Shown one piece after another: positions 23,300 through 36,961 of a stretch of 64,000 bases of DNA (position 1 is its first letter; each line of letters begins with the position of its first letter). This stretch comes from Rutidosis leptorrhynchoides. Taxonomy: Eukaryota; Streptophyta; Magnoliopsida; Asterales; Asteraceae. Location of the stretch: assembly GCF_046630445.1 (NCBI RefSeq), contig NC_092341.1, positions 130,650,001 to 130,714,000 of the forward strand, read 5' to 3'. Under the pieces are notes generated by a model. That model saw nothing but the letters and a program-made list of their open reading frames with translations. It was not told the DNA's origin and did not search any database. A program made the translations under genes and the position numbers.

Positions 23300-23665
23300 T
23301 CTAAGGGATTTAGGAGACTTGAGATAGGTGCCTAGACTTAGACTTATTGTGTACGCGCTTTATGTGGGACTTGTAGGAGACGGGCCGGACCGGGAGTTGA
23401 TTAGTGCTTAGGTTTATGTGAACTAACCTTGCGCTAATTGTTTTGTGTTGTGTTAGCAATCATCAAGCAAGATAGACGTTGTACTAGCAAGTTAATGCGA
23501 CGTGCTCGCGTAACAATGATTAGCTACCATTGTTACGAGTTCAAATCGTGTCAAACAAGCGATGTACGACGATTGTTGAGCAAGATGGGATAGTGCGGTG
23601 TATATGTATATACGTATGTGTTAAGTCCTTTTCGTTTCGTTGCTTAATTTACTTCATTTTATAGA
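23300..23665 (+). other. Leader of element F
   Basis: 366 bp between primer site and gag ATG. No ORF and no clear motif. Confidence 0.6.
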
Positions 23666-26600
23666 ATGAAGATGAGAAATGGACCCGACACCAATGACGG
23701 AAGTACGAGTGAGGACGTTGAACTCACGACCAAGGTCGAGGCCATCTTTAAAAGGCTAAAGAAGGATTTTCTTGACGATGTTCGAAAGGTTTTCCAAGAG
23801 TCAGTTGATGGACAAGTGACCGAAATGATAAATGAACGAATGAAAGCCGCAATAGAGGAGGCTTTGGAAGCTAGAAATATTTATCCTCGAGGCGAAGGGG
23901 GTGAAGGTAATGGTGGGGGTGGAAGGCGGGACTTCCACTACAAAAATTTCAAGGATACTCAACCTCCAATGTTTAATGGGGTGAGGGATCCATTGAAAAG
24001 CACTTGTTGGATTTCCGATATCGAGGGAGCGTTCCGTACCGCGGAATGTCCTCCCGAGAAGAAGACGAGGTATGGGTCTAGCATGTTGCGCGAAGAAGGC
24101 AAGTTGTGGTGGGACGATAAAATCAAATTATATGGTGAAGAGCAATGCATGAGCTTGACATGGGAGGAGTTTAAGAAGGAATTTTTCCAAGAATACCGAA
24201 CTTCATATCTTGATAGAATCCGGGACGAGTTGCACAATTTGCAACAAGGTTCAATGGACTTGGTCACTCTCAAGTCTACCTTCTTGTCAAAGACTCGTTT
24301 TTGTCCGGAATATGTTGGTGACGATCACAAGCTAATGAAAGATTTCTACCGTACCATGAATGATCAGTATAAGGGTAAGATTAGTCGAGGAGCGGCTAAG
24401 TCTTTTGAAGAGTTATTTGAATTGGCTCGGGGTATTGAGCCGGAGGTTCCAAGAAAAAGCGATTTCACTTTTTCTAAAAGAAAGTTTGAAGGTTCTAGTC
24501 ATTCTAACTTTTCCAACAAGAAGAACAAGAACAAGAAGGGTTCCGAAAGTGTAAATAGTGTGAAGAAGGGAGGTTTCGGGAACTTTATCCCTACTTGCTA
24601 CAATTGTGGAGTACGAGGTCATTTGGCTCGGGATTGTACAAAGCCTCCTTCAACAAACAAGCTCACTTGTTTTAATTGCAATAAAGAAGGACACCGAAAG
24701 TTAGAGTGCCCCGATTTGAACACCGATCATGTTAAACGGTTGGAGAAAGCGGCGGGCACGGCTAGGGGTCGCAACTATTTGATGACGAATGAGGAGGTCA
24801 AGCAATCCAACGAAGTCGTTTCAGGTACTTTCATGGTTAACTCTAATCCGGCACGAATCCTATTTGATAGTGGTGCCAATTTATCGTTTGTTTCTCCAAG
24901 ATTCATGCCTAAGTTAAATAAACCGCTAGTTAAGTTAAGTCGTCCGGTAGAAGTTGAAATAGCAGATGGCAAGACGGCGCTAGTGGTTGATGTGTGTGAA
25001 AATTGTAACGTTGTGTTTGGTGCTGAAAATTTTAAAATCGATCTCATTCCGATGACTTTGGGTGATTTTGATATCGTCATTAGTATGGATTGGCTCGATC
25101 ATAATAGAGCCGATATTGCATGCCATGATAAGTTTATTCGGGTAAAGACCCCAAGTGGGGGAGAGTTAATTATTCATGGTGATAAGCGGAGAAGAATTGT
25201 GCCGATATGCACTTTTGCAAGGGCACGTCGTTTCCTTGTTAGTGGTGGCATGGCTTTTCTTTCCCATGTTGTTGATACTCGAGATGATCCACCATCTATT
25301 CGTGAAATTCCGGTGGTAAATGAATTTGAAGACGTTTTTCTGGATGAGTTACCGGGTGTTCCGGCGGAAAGACAAGTTGAATTTCGCATTGAGTTGGTTC
25401 CGGGGGCTACCCCCATTGCTAAAACTCCTTATCGTTTAGCACCAACGGAAATGCAAGAGTTGTTAAATCAAACCCAAGAGTTGCTTAAGAAGGGTTTCAT
25501 TCGACCGAGTGCTTCGCCATGGGGCGCTCCGGTTTTATTTATGAAGAAGAAGGATGGTAGTATGCGGATGTGCATCGATTACCGGGAGTTGAATAAAGTG
25601 ACGATCAAGAATTGTTATCCATTGCCTAGGATTGACGATTTGTTCGACCAACTCCAAGGTGCAACGTATTACTCTAAAATTGACCTACGGTCCGGCTATC
25701 ACCAAATGCGGGTCCGTGAGGAAGACATCGAGAAAATGGCTTTTCGAACGCGTTATGGGCATTTTGAATTCGTAGTTATGCCTTTTGGTCTTACGAATGC
25801 ACCGGCGGCATTCATGGATCTTATGAACCGAGTGTGCCAACCTATGTTGGACAAGTCGGTAATTGTGTTCATTGACGACATACTTGTCTATTCGAAGAGT
25901 ATGAAGGAACATGAACATCATTTTCGGAGTGTGTTGAAGATGTTGCGGAAGGAGAAGTTGTATGCTAAATTCTCCAAATGTGAATTTTGGCTAAGGGAAG
26001 TTCAGTTCCTTGGCCACATTGTGAACAAAAATGGTATTCAAGTAGATCCGGGGAAGATAGAGACGGTAAAGAGTTGGGGATGACCGACTACGCCTACGGA
26101 AATCAGAAGTTTTCTCGGATTGGCCGGTTATTATCGTCGTTTTATCCAAGACTTTTCTAAGATCGCTTCTCCATTGACGAAGTTAACGAGAAAGAATGCG
26201 AGTTTTAATTGGGAGAACGAGCAAGAAATTGCTTTTCGATTGTTAAAAGAGAAGTTATGTCAAGCTCCGGTGTTAGTGTTGCCGGAAGGTGTGGAAGACA
26301 TGACGGTTTATTGTGATGCTTCTTTAAATGGGCTCGGGTGTGTTCTAATGCAAAGGGGAAAAGTCATCGCTTATGCCTCTCGACAATTAAAGGAACACGA
26401 AACGAGATATCCGACTCATGATCTTGAGTTGGCGGCGGTTGTTCATGCGTTGAAAATTTGGCGCCATTACTTGTATGGTGTCAAGTGTACGATTTATTCG
26501 GATCACAATAGTTTGAAACACCTTTTTGATCAAAGAGATTTGAATTATCGTCAACGTAGATGGATGGATGTGGTGAAAGATTATGATTGTGAAATACTTT

Positions 26601-28174
26601 ATCATCCGGGTAAGGTGAATGTGGTCGCGGATGCATTAAGTCGAAAGAGTCACCACCCAGCGTTACGATTGGGATTGTTACGTATGATTATTACTAATGA
26701 TTTTCTTAAAAAACTTGGTGCGATTCAAATTGAAGCTTACGTTCACAACAAGCATGCGGAACGGATTGTGGGGCAATCGGAATTCATTACTATGGGCCCG
26801 CGTGGGTTGTTGTCTTTTCAAGGAAGGGTGTGGGTGCCTAAGATGGGGGATTATCGATGAGTGCTACTTGATGAAGCACATAAGTCAAAGTATTTCGTTC
26901 ATCCGGGCGCGACGAAAATGTACCTCGATTTGAGAAAGGATTATTGGTGGCCAGGCATGAAACGTGATGTTGTTAAGTATGTTGAGCAATGTGTCACGTG
27001 TTTACAAGTTAAAGCCGAACACCAAAAGCCATATGGTAAGTTACAACCGTTAGAAATCCCGAAGTGGAAATGGGAGCACATTACCATGGATTTCATTACA
27101 AAGTTACCAAAGACGGCGAGAACCCAAATTGACTCGATTTGGGTAATATTTGATCGATTGACGAAAAGTACCTTGTTTCTTCCCATTCGGGAAGCAATAT
27201 CATCAGAGACTTTGGCTAAATTGTTTATCAAAGAGGTAGTCGCTCGACATGGGGTTCCTATATCTATTATTTCGGATCGAGATACTCGTTTTACATCTCG
27301 ATTTTGGGAAAAGTTTCATGAGGATATGGGTACGCAATTGAAATTGAGCACGGCGTATCATCCTCAAACGGACGGTCAAACCGAACGTACGAATCAAACA
27401 TTGGAGGACATGTTGCGGGCGTGTATTATTGATTTTGGTGGAAGTTGGGATGAGCACTTACCTTTGGTGGAATTCTCGTACAATAATAGTTATCATACTA
27501 GTATCGGGATGCCACCTTACGAGATGCTTTGTGGGCGGAGGTGCCGAACTCTGATTTGTTGGGGTGAGATTGGTCAAAAAGAAATTGGGAGTACCGATTT
27601 GGTCTTAGAAACGAATAGCAAGATTGATATGATTCGGGATCATTTGAAAAAGGCTCAAGATAGACAAAAGTCGTATGCCGACAAGCGTAGACGAAAGATC
27701 GAATTTCAAGAAGGTGACATGGTGATGCTTAAGGTTTCGCCATGGAAAGGTGTTATTCGGTTTCGAAAACGGGGAAAGTTAGCTCCCCGGTTTATTGGTC
27801 CTTTTAAAATTTTAGCTCGTGTTGGTGAAGTCGCATATGATTTGGAATTACCCGAAGAGCTTGCGGGGATCCATAATACATTTCATGTTTCCCATCTCCG
27901 TAAGTGTCTTGCGGATGATTCATCATGGGTGCCATTAGACGAGATTGAACTAAACAATAAGTTAGAATATATTGAGGAGTCGATTGCCATACTCGATGAG
28001 AAGGTCAAAAGGTTGAGAAATAAAGAAGTGAGAACTTTTAAAGTTCAATGACGTCGTAGTAAAGGTTCCGAATTTACTTGGAAGCCCGAAGAGTTTGTGT
28101 TGGTCTATCTTCCCTCTTGTCATGCCGCTTGGATCGCGGGGACGCGCTCCGATTCAAGTGGGGGAGAGTTGTAA
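23666..28174 (+). pseudogene. Gag-pol polyprotein of element F (Tekay chromovirus), three nonsense codons
   Basis: One frame of 1,503 codons encodes all retrotransposition proteins. Gag: capsid segment [16 protein letters not shown]...KLWWDDKI (codons about 95-155) and two knuckles, [14 protein letters not shown] (about 311) and [14 protein letters not shown] (about 335). Protease: [13 protein letters not shown] (Asp about 401). [28 protein letters not shown] and [10 protein letters not shown] (Asp-Asp about 734). RNase [16 protein letters not shown] and SDHNSLKHL. Integrase: H/C-type zinc region ending CVTCLQVKAEH, then MDFITKLP, IISDRDTRFTS and DGQTERTNQ. GPF module and a chromodomain-like tail. 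TGA codons at 26081-26083, 26858-26860 and 28049-28051 split it. The true stop TAA 28172-28174 lies inside the 3' LTR. RT and integrase catalytic residues look intact. Confidence 0.93.
28156..28169 (+). promoter_or_regulatory. Polypurine tract of element F
   Basis: AAGTGGGGGAGAGT directly before the 3' LTR. It is also translated as the last codons of the polyprotein frame. Confidence 0.85.
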
Positions 28175-30220
28175 GACCCTAATCTTCATTGTACAGCAGA
28201 GTAAATAGGGTACATGAAGTGTGGGTGACCTTGTATATTAAAACAGAGGTCAGAGGGCGAACTGAGCAGGGTGCGCTCAGCGCACACTTAGGGGTGCGCC
28301 TGGCGCACTCCTCACTGTAGCCGGGTTCTGTTGTTTTATTCAGATATTTTGATGGGCATTTTGGTAATTTCACTTGTGGACGTGTTGGAGGCCAGTAGGT
28401 CAGATCTTGGGGTATCATTCACTCCATTTTCAACAACCTTATCTTCTTCACTTTAATTTTGGAGAGAGAGTGAGATTTCTTGAGTGAGAAAGCTTAAATC
28501 CAAGAGGAAGAAGTTGTTCTCGGGCCAAAGTGCGGGTATTAAAGTCGTTCATCTACTCACTAGCTACGTTGGGGTTGTAGTGGTAAGCTCTAATCTTGAT
28601 TTCCCTACTTTGATTTTGTGTAGGGTTAGGATTTGGGTAAATGAAGAACATAAAACCCATAATTGTTGATTTTGGGTGTTCTTGGGTAAGATGGAGTCAT
28701 GAAGACTCAATGGTAACTAACTTAGGGTTTCAAAGTGTTAATTGATGTTATGAGTCCTAATTGGTTAGTTAATTACTAGCACACCTATTTAATTGGTAAA
28801 TGGGTGTTAGTTGGGTTAGTGGATGACCCGAAATGGGTGTGTTGACTTTAAATGAGTCAAAGGGGTTAATGATTTACCTAGTTTGGGATTATGGGTATGA
28901 ATTACCCTAATTGTGCTATAGTTAGTGTTGATAGACCTTAATCACTAGCTTTTAAGTGATTGACGAGGGTCTTGACCCTTAAGGGGGCGGTTTTGGTGAA
29001 AATGGGGCATTTAATGCATTTAAGTCATTAAATGCACTTAAGTGAATTATTGGTGTTTAGCCCAACAAGTTTGTTTGTTGATTGAGTGCTTATTGTATTA
29101 GGTACTCGGCTTTGAAGCATTCGAAAGTATAAAATCATCACCAAATCATTGAGGTGAGTGGAATAATTATATATGTATGTATATGATTTATTTACTTGTG
29201 GGGTATGGGTTAAAGTTCGATGTTGACGATACCATAACCTAGAGTATATTGTTGGTTCGTTTTGATGAGGGTTTAAGTTCGATGTTGACGATACCTCATG
29301 TATGGATTTAAAGTTCGATGTTGACGAAGCCATACCGCTAGTGTAGTGAAATTCGATGAGGGTTTAAGTTCGATGTTGACGATACCTCATATGTGGGTTT
29401 AAGTTCGATGTTGACGATACCACATTTATTGGGACGAATGGGTATTAAGTTCGATGTTGACGATACCATTCGTTGAGCTAGCCTTGGGATTCGAATACTA
29501 ATGGATGTTGTGAACATCAATGCTTATGTATTGTGTTATAACGTATTGTGTTGTTGCATTATATGATATTTTTATACTAGCTTATGTTATCGAGGATTTA
29601 GCGTTATACATTATAAAGGTATGCTAATTATGTTGCTAGTATGTATGCGGATTTGTTGTAAGTGTTTGCAAGTAAGTAAATTATATATTTATATGTATAA
29701 TTATTGCATTCACTAAGCTTTGCTTACCCTCTCATTGTTTATCTTTTTATAGGCTCGGGCGTTGATAAGGGTAAGGGCGTACGGTTGGATTAGAGATTTT
29801 CTGCTTGTTGTTTGATAGGGGACGCTTTTGGATGTGATAGCTTTTGGAGTTTGACCGAGATTTGGGTAGTTTAACCCCAAACACCATGCTCTTAGTGTCG
29901 TTTGGAATTTAAACTAGTGTGGTCAAAACTCGAACTTTTGTATGAAACTCGTAAAACGGTCGATGTGGGCCCCATTTTGTAAAACTCATTTTATTATTGA
30001 ATCGTGTGAGTTTTAACCATTATAACATGTTGTGAAAAGCGTTTCGTCTAAATATGTCGGGAAGTGGGAGATCTTTATTTGAAAATTGATAAAACCGGAC
30101 AGAACTGAATGTGGGCCTGTGCGCGCCGCGCACCCTGAGGTGGTGCGCGTGGCGCACTCCCCTGTAAAAAAAAAATTTATTTTATGCGTGTTCGATTGTA
30201 TATTGGGTTGGGTTGTTACA
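28170..30220 (+). repeat. 3' LTR of element F (2,051 bp)
   Basis: Near-identical copy of the 5' LTR, with the same dyad pairs and the stem-loop array at about 29204-29473. Ends GGTTGTTACA. Confidence 0.95.
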
Positions 30221-30579
30221 ATTATTAATGAATTGCATGTGGGACATTCCAACATCTCAATGGCCGACCAAGTTAGTGTAAGAGTTGTGAACTTGATTTT
30301 TTTTTCTTTCTCTGTTGGACCGAATGGATACTTGGGCCAAGATTCCATTTATTACTCTGCTGGACTGCATAACAGATTGCTTTTGGACTGCCATGATCAT
30401 AATTTAGTAGGGCTGTAAACCATTTTGTGTTATTGGGCCAAGAGCATATTTATGCTTTGCTGTAAACTGCTGCAGCCCACTAGGCAACGTAAATCATAAC
30501 AGTCGCTGGTTCCTTGTTTTCTATTTCAATCAAACACCCATGAACCACGTTGTACGTTTCTGTTAAATAAGGATGATAT

Positions 30580-30960
30580 ACGATGAAGTCTACGAGTGAC
30601 GAGTGTAAATATTATGATTAGGATGATGATTATGATCGAGATAATAAAGGTGATGTTAGATATAATGTTAGATGAATTCATGATAAGAATGAATAGAACG
30701 TAGGATCATGATGATGATGATTATAACGATTGCGGATTAGATAATAAGATGATGATGAGTCTATGATGATGATGGCAGACGATAACGAAGACGATGATAT
30801 GAAAACGAAATTAATAATGATACAAGAATGATGATGCACGAAGATGATGATGATGGTTTATTAAACGAGCCTGTGAAAATGATGAGAAGATGATGATTCA
30901 GTCACTATTTAGTGCTTTCTGTTTATAATCGGAAGAAGATTTTAATTAAAGATGAGGATG
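30580..30960. repeat. GAT/ATG-rich low-complexity tract
   Basis: Dense GATGATGAT-type trinucleotides on the plus strand, strongly purine-biased, with no long open frame. Part of the E LTR. Confidence 0.6.
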
Positions 30961-31060
30961 TATTATAAAATGGTAAGTGATGATGAATTGATTAAGGAGA
31001 AGAAGATGAAGATCACAGTTAAATGGTTAATAGAATTAATCTAGCAGATAAAACATGAAA

Positions 31061-31144
31061 ACAGATTAGTTCAGTTGGTTATGAGGGATGTAGGGCTATC
31101 GAGAGGTCACGGGTTCGAGCCCGGTTTAGGACATTCTTTTTTTT
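31061..31144 (+). ncRNA. tRNA-like Pol III module inside the E LTR
   Basis: A box TAGTTCAGTTGG (31067-31078), B box GGTTCGAGCCC (31112-31122) within a T-arm-like hairpin (CGGG/CCCG), and a run of eight T (31137-31144). The spacing of 33 bp between boxes is tRNA-like, but no acceptor stem or anticodon arm can be drawn, so it is a tRNA relic or SINE head rather than a tRNA gene. Transcription is unproven. Confidence 0.5.
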
Positions 31145-31216
31145 GGAAAACTCTTTAAGGTAGTTCTTATTATCATTATTATTAAATTTATCATTTTATA
31201 TAAAAATTATCATTTC

Positions 31217-31365
<149 letters not shown>

Positions 31366-32645
31366 TTATCAATCTTATTAGTATTATCACTTTTATTATC
31401 ATATTTATTTAAAGTATCATTATTATTAAAATTTTCATTTTTATTAAAACTACCATTTTTATTAAAATTATCATTATTATTATTATTATCCTTATATTAT
31501 AACAAATAAAGATTTTGTACATAAAAATATACTTATTACATATACTATAATTATATATTAAACATACTAAAATTTTTATATGTATACAAAATAAACATAT
31601 ATAAATTACAATTTAAGGTATAATATACAAATAAAATATATATTGGAATTTAGTACAAATTCTATATAAACCACAACACTAAATATATAAATATTATATA
31701 ATTAATAGATGAAATTATTTGATTATCATTATATGTGTTAATATATATGAATGATATAGGTTCGTGAATTCGAAGATAACCCCACATCTGTTCAATGTCG
31801 TCATATGTATTTTTACATCAAAATACAGTATTGTGAGTTTCATTGCCTTTTTACCCTTTATATTTTTGGGTTGAGAATCATGCGCAATTTTTATAAATAT
31901 TTTACAAAATAGACACAAGTAATTGAAACTGCGTTATATGGGTGAATGATCGAAGCCGAGTATGCCCCTTTTGCTTGGTAGCCTAAGAATTAGTAAACCG
32001 ATCTACTAATTGACGCGAATCCTAAAGATAGATCTATTGGGCCTAACGAACCCCATCCAAAATACCGGATGCTTTAGTACTTCGAATTCGTTTTTATCAT
32101 GTCTGAAGGATTTCACAGAATGATAGGGGATATTCTTATATGCATCTTGTTAATGTCGGTTACCAGATGTTCACCATATGAATGATTTTTGTCTATATGC
32201 ATGGGACGTATATTTATGAGAACTGAAAATGAAAATCTTGTGGTCTATTAAAATGATGAAAATGATTGATTATGATAAACTAATGAACTCTCCAACCTTT
32301 TGGTTGAAACTTTAAAGCATGTTTATTCTCAGGTATTAAAGAAATCTTGTGCATTAGCTCATTTTAAGGATATTACTTGGAGTCATTCATGGCATATTTC
32401 GAAAGACGTTATATTCGAGTCGTTGAGTTCAGTAAAGATTATAGTTAAGGAAATGACAGATTAGATCATTTATAGATGGATATTATGAAATGGTATGCAT
32501 GCCTGTCAACTATCGATGTAATGAAAGTTTGTCTTTTAAAACGAATGCAATGTTTGTAAAATGTATCATATAGAGGTCAAATACCTCGCGATGTAATCAT
32601 ATGTTATTGTATTCGTTCTTATGGATTAGGACGGGTCTTTACATG

Positions 32646-32662
32646 TGGTATCAGAGCGGTGG
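32646..32662 (+). promoter_or_regulatory. Primer-binding site of element E (initiator tRNA-Met type)
   Basis: TGGTATCAGAGCGGTGG two bases after the LTR end TTTACA. The first 12 bases are the standard plant Met-type PBS. Confidence 0.8.
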
Positions 32663-33046
32663 TCTTAGCGAACCAGGTCTTGCATTAGTGTGTCTAACTG
32701 ATAGTTGTTTAGATGCATTAGTGAGTCTGGACTTCGACCGTGTCTGCATGTTAAAAGTTTTGCTTATCATTTCGTGTCAAAAATCATCTACTTATCATCC
32801 TTAGGAAATTACCTGCTTATCATTCCTAGTCTAGACACATCTTACTGCATCGATTGCATGAATAGTGTATAGACAAATCCATATATTAGCGTATCTATTA
32901 CTGTAGACTTTATCTGACACGTTTCCTTAATTTCCTCCGTAATCTACGGGATCTTCTGTACTATATTAGATATTCTATACAATTAGAATATTATCCGATA
33001 ACCGAAAATCATTTCATATCAAAAATCCTCTAACTGGTCCTAAGAG

Positions 33047-33521
33047 ATGGATCCTACACCTAGCTTGGATTCCATTAGTTCCGGAAGCAATTTTGAGATG
33101 CGCATTGAAGTAGACTCCGAAGTCAATGAACCCGAAGTGTCTCCACCGTTTAGCTATTTTTCTTTCTGGAGGAGATGGGGGTGGGTCCGAGACTTACTCA
33201 CTCGATGGATAAATGAAGAAGGCGAGCCCTACCGCGAACCAAACTTACCTCCTAACATCGGAGAAAACGATGTACTCACCGGTGAACCTTCGAAGGGGAA
33301 TATTAGAAGAAGTTAGGGAACTTCGAATTGATAATCAAGATCTATTGAATCAGATGAGTGGATGGATAGAAATGATAGAGGGTAGGATAGAAACCCTGAC
33401 AAGAATGGTGCGTGATTTACAAGCTATACTTACTACACCAACATCATCACCAACCTCAGCACCAACAACACTTGTAGCACCGACAGCAACAGTACCACCA
33501 TCAGCAGCACCAGCAGCATAA
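33047..33521 (+). pseudogene. Small coiled-coil ORF of element E, frameshifted
   Basis: ATG 33047 opens a frame MDPTPSLDSISSGSNFEMRI...FSYFSFWRRWGWVRDLLTRW that stops at 33316. The overlapping frame to 33521 continues EEVRELRIDNQDLLNQMSGW and MIEGRIETLTRMVRDLQAIL, a heptad-like coiled coil, then a Thr/Pro/Ala-rich tail (PTSSPTSAPTTL). A one-base frameshift within about 33213-33316 separates the halves. It lies at the gag position, about 400 bp after the PBS. It has no zinc knuckle and no recognised domain; it may be a gag-like protein of a non-autonomous group. Confidence 0.5.
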
Positions 33522-34888
33522 CCAGTACAAACAACAACAACATCATCACATATCTCAACCTCGCAATCTATACCTCAAGCATAATCATCGTTCTATGTAT
33601 CGTTCTATATCAATTATCTTCGTACTTCATGGTGATTATGTAATCTCTAATGTTTTAGAGATTATGTACTCTAGTTCTAACCATAAATCAGATGAGTTTA
33701 ATATCATATTAACTCATTAAATTCATGATTACATTTGAAGAAAATATATATGTATATATGTTTTCATAAAAGATTGTAATTAAAAATTCTTTTGTACAAA
33801 CTGTTAATGGTGAAAATATTTTAACGGGTAGGTAATACCTGAGGAATATTTAGATTTCACATTAATAAGTTACACTGTACATTCTTCGAATCTGATTCAA
33901 CAGTCATTATTATCCTACTTACATCCACAGATATACGAATCCGTTCATCACAGAATAACCATTTTCATTCAATTTCATATTGGATTTTGATATATCAAAA
34001 TCCAACAAGTGGCATAATGAAGAAAACATTGGACAAAATAAAATCTGTTAGAAACAAACAAATTAACCATGAGAAAATTTTGTTAAGAATCCACGCTAAC
34101 AAAATCCTAGCTAACTGTTCCTAGCTAACTGTTAATTCCTTATTACATTTTATTATCGCAATTTATTTATCGCAATTTATATTCTCGCAATTTTATTTAT
34201 TGTCATTTAATTTCTGTTATTTATTTTACGCACTTTAAATATCGGGACACGTATACAAGGTTTTGACATATCATATCGACGCATCTATATATATTATTTG
34301 GAATCACCATAGACACTCTATATGCAGTAATGCTTGAGTTAGCTATACAGGGTTGAGGTTGATTCTATAATAATATATATACTTTGAGTTGTGATCGAGT
34401 CTGAGACATGTACCCGGGTCACGAGACATATTAATTAATTCGAATATTATATATTAAACTATATATATGAATTATTGGACTGTTAACTGTGGACTATCGA
34501 TTGTGGACTAATAACATTGGACAATTAAAATGAATTAAAATATTGATTATAACATATGAAATTAAACAATTCTTCAAGGTTGCCACTTGATATCATCTTA
34601 AACCTCATTTGTATATTGACGATTACAATCTGCGATTCAAACCTTTCACAATTCTTGAAAACACTTCAATCGATAGGATGCACCAACCGCACTTCGTCTA
34701 TGGAAGAAGAGATTGATGCATATAGTTATGCACCTGAAAAACTCTCAGAACCTGAGCAAACGTTTAACACGTAGTTGTGCTAATTCCTTAGTGTTATTAT
34801 TACCCAAAATAACTTGATAATCCCTTTCAAAGTAGCAAATTTTGTCACAGCTCCAGCAAGACAATTTCGACTATTCGTTCAAAACAAC
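33522..34888 (+). other. Non-coding remainder of element E internal region
   Basis: AT-rich. Includes repeated TTATTTATCGCAATTTAT units (about 34140-34200). A 72-codon frame at 34556-34774 has a hydrophobic start but no recognised domain. Interrupted at 34889 by the LTR of element A. Confidence 0.45.
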
Positions 34889-35344
34889 TGATAATGCTAA
34901 AAACGAACATATATTTCATAGCATTATCCCTCAAGAAAGACAAGCTTTGAGTTGCAATTGTTCTATTTACAAGTGATATTCGTTTAAATATTAAAAGGTG
35001 AAGACAAAAGACAAATTCGACGAATTGAAGACGCAAATGACCAACAAGCTAAAAAGTACAAAGTACAATCAAAGTGGTTCAAATTATTGATGAGAAACGT
35101 CTAAAAATTACAAGAATACAAGCCGTGAAACACAAAGTACAAGATATTAAATTGTACGAAAAGGCGTTCGAAAATCCGGAACCGAGACATGAACCAACTT
35201 TCAGCGTGCGATGAAATGGACCAAAAATTACAAGTCAACTATGCACAAGAATATAATATTATATATAATTAATTATATATATATTATATATTATTTTAAT
35301 CAAAGCAGCCCACGTTTAATTTAATTGGTGAGCTGGATTCCAGA

Positions 35345-35395
35345 CCTCCGCACTCGCGGAGGTTTAAAGTATAAAAGTTCAGCACTCGCGGAGAT
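35345..35395 (+). promoter_or_regulatory. GC-rich dyads upstream of the TATA box, element A LTR
   Basis: CCTCCGC-ACTC-GCGGAGG (35345-35362, 7-bp arms) and a partial copy GCACTCGCGGAG (about 35382-35393). Both lie 20-70 bp upstream of TATAAAAG. Related dyads recur in the leader at 37265-37312. Confidence 0.75.
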
Positions 35396-35414
35396 CTACA
35401 GTATAACGTGGGCC

Positions 35415-35422
35415 TATAAAAG
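35415..35422 (+). promoter_or_regulatory. TATA box of element A LTR
   Basis: TATAAAAG, with a pyrimidine-rich stretch (CTAATCTATCTCTCACTCTC) starting about 35 bp downstream. Confidence 0.75.
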
Positions 35423-35478
35423 TCGCGCATTCTGATCGATTTTAACACACCTTTTTCTAATCTATCTCTCACTCTCTA

Positions 35479-35587
<109 letters not shown>

Positions 35588-36551
35588 AATTTTAATTTTA
35601 ATAATAAGGGTATGTTAGCGAATGTTGTAAGTGTGTAAGTCGAAATTCTGTCCGTGTAACGCTACACTATTATTAATCATTGTAAGTTATGTTCAACCTT
35701 TTTAAATTAATGTCTCGTAGCTAAGTTATTATTATGCTTATTTAAATCGAAGTAATCATGATCTTAGACTAAATATTAAAGACGGGGTTATTGGGCTTTG
35801 TACCATAATTGGGGTTTGGATATAAAAGAACGACACTTGTGGAAATTGGACTATGGGCTATTAATGGGCTTTATATTTGTTTAATTGAATGATAGTTCAT
35901 TAATTGAATATAAAGATTTACAATTGGACGTACCTATAAATAACCATATACACTCGATCGGACACGATGGGCGGGATATTTATAAGTACTAATAATCGTT
36001 CATTTAACCGGACACGGGAATGGATTAATAGTTAATGGACTTATTAAAACAGGGGTGAATTACATACAAGGAAAATTGGTGTAATTATAGTTTAAGTCCC
36101 CAATTAGTTGGAATATTTGACTTCGGATATAAGGATAATTTGACGAGGACACTCGCACTTTATATTTATGACTGATGGACTGTTATGGACAAAAACCAGA
36201 TGGACATATCGAATAATCCAGGACAAAGGACAATTAACCATGGTAACAAATTAAAATCAACACGTCAAACATTATGATTACAGAAGTTTAAATAAGCATA
36301 ATTTCTTTATTTCATATTTTATCGCACTTTTATTTACTGTCATTTTATTTATTGCACTTTTAATTATCGTACTTTTTAATTATCGCAATTTTATTTATCG
36401 CACTTTATTTATTGTCATTTACTTTACGCTTTAAATTAAGTTATATTTATTTTTAATATTTTACATTAGGTTTTAACTGCGACTAAAGTTTTAAAATTGA
36501 CAAACCGGTCATTAAACGGTAAAAACCCCCTTTTACAAAAATAATATTACT

Positions 36552-36696
<145 letters not shown>

Positions 36697-36943
36697 TTGT
36701 ACAAATATAGTTTTAAAAATATATAGCGTTAAACTTGGCTAGTTCCCTGTGGACGAACCGGACTTACTAAAAACTACACTACTGTACGATTAGGTACACT
36801 GCCTATAAGTGTTGTAGCAAGGTTTAGGTATATCCACTCCATAAATAAATAAATAACTTGTGTAAAATTGTATCATATTTAATAGTATTTCGTAGTAAAT
36901 CTATAACTATTTCGTATACACCTCTACGCACATCAAGTATTTT

Positions 36944-36961
36944 TGGCGCCGCTGCCGGGGA
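36944..36961 (+). promoter_or_regulatory. Primer-binding site of A (tRNA-Asp type)
   Basis: TGGCGCCGCTGCCGGGGA, one base from the Athila consensus TGGCGCCGTTGCCGGGGA. Confidence 0.9.

Larger units (their letters stand above)
21234..30220 (+). mobile_element. Element F: Tekay-type chromovirus (Ty3/gypsy), nearly intact
   Basis: 5' LTR 21234-23281, PBS 23284-23299, single gag-pol frame 23666-28174 with three in-frame TGA codons, PPT 28156-28169 and 3' LTR 28170-30220. A perfect 5-bp duplication ATTAT (21229-21233 and 30221-30225) flanks it within the E LTR. The LTRs differ at only a small number of sites by eye, so the insertion is young relative to its neighbours. The C-terminal chromodomain-like segment and Met-type PBS place it with Tekay/Del chromoviruses. 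Confidence 0.93.

Noticed and set aside
31061..31136. Functional tRNA gene
   Set aside because: A and B boxes are present but no acceptor or anticodon stem can be formed.
34556..34774. 72-codon frame with a hydrophobic N-terminus
   Set aside because: No recognised domain, inside non-coding sequence of element E, and no conservation evidence.
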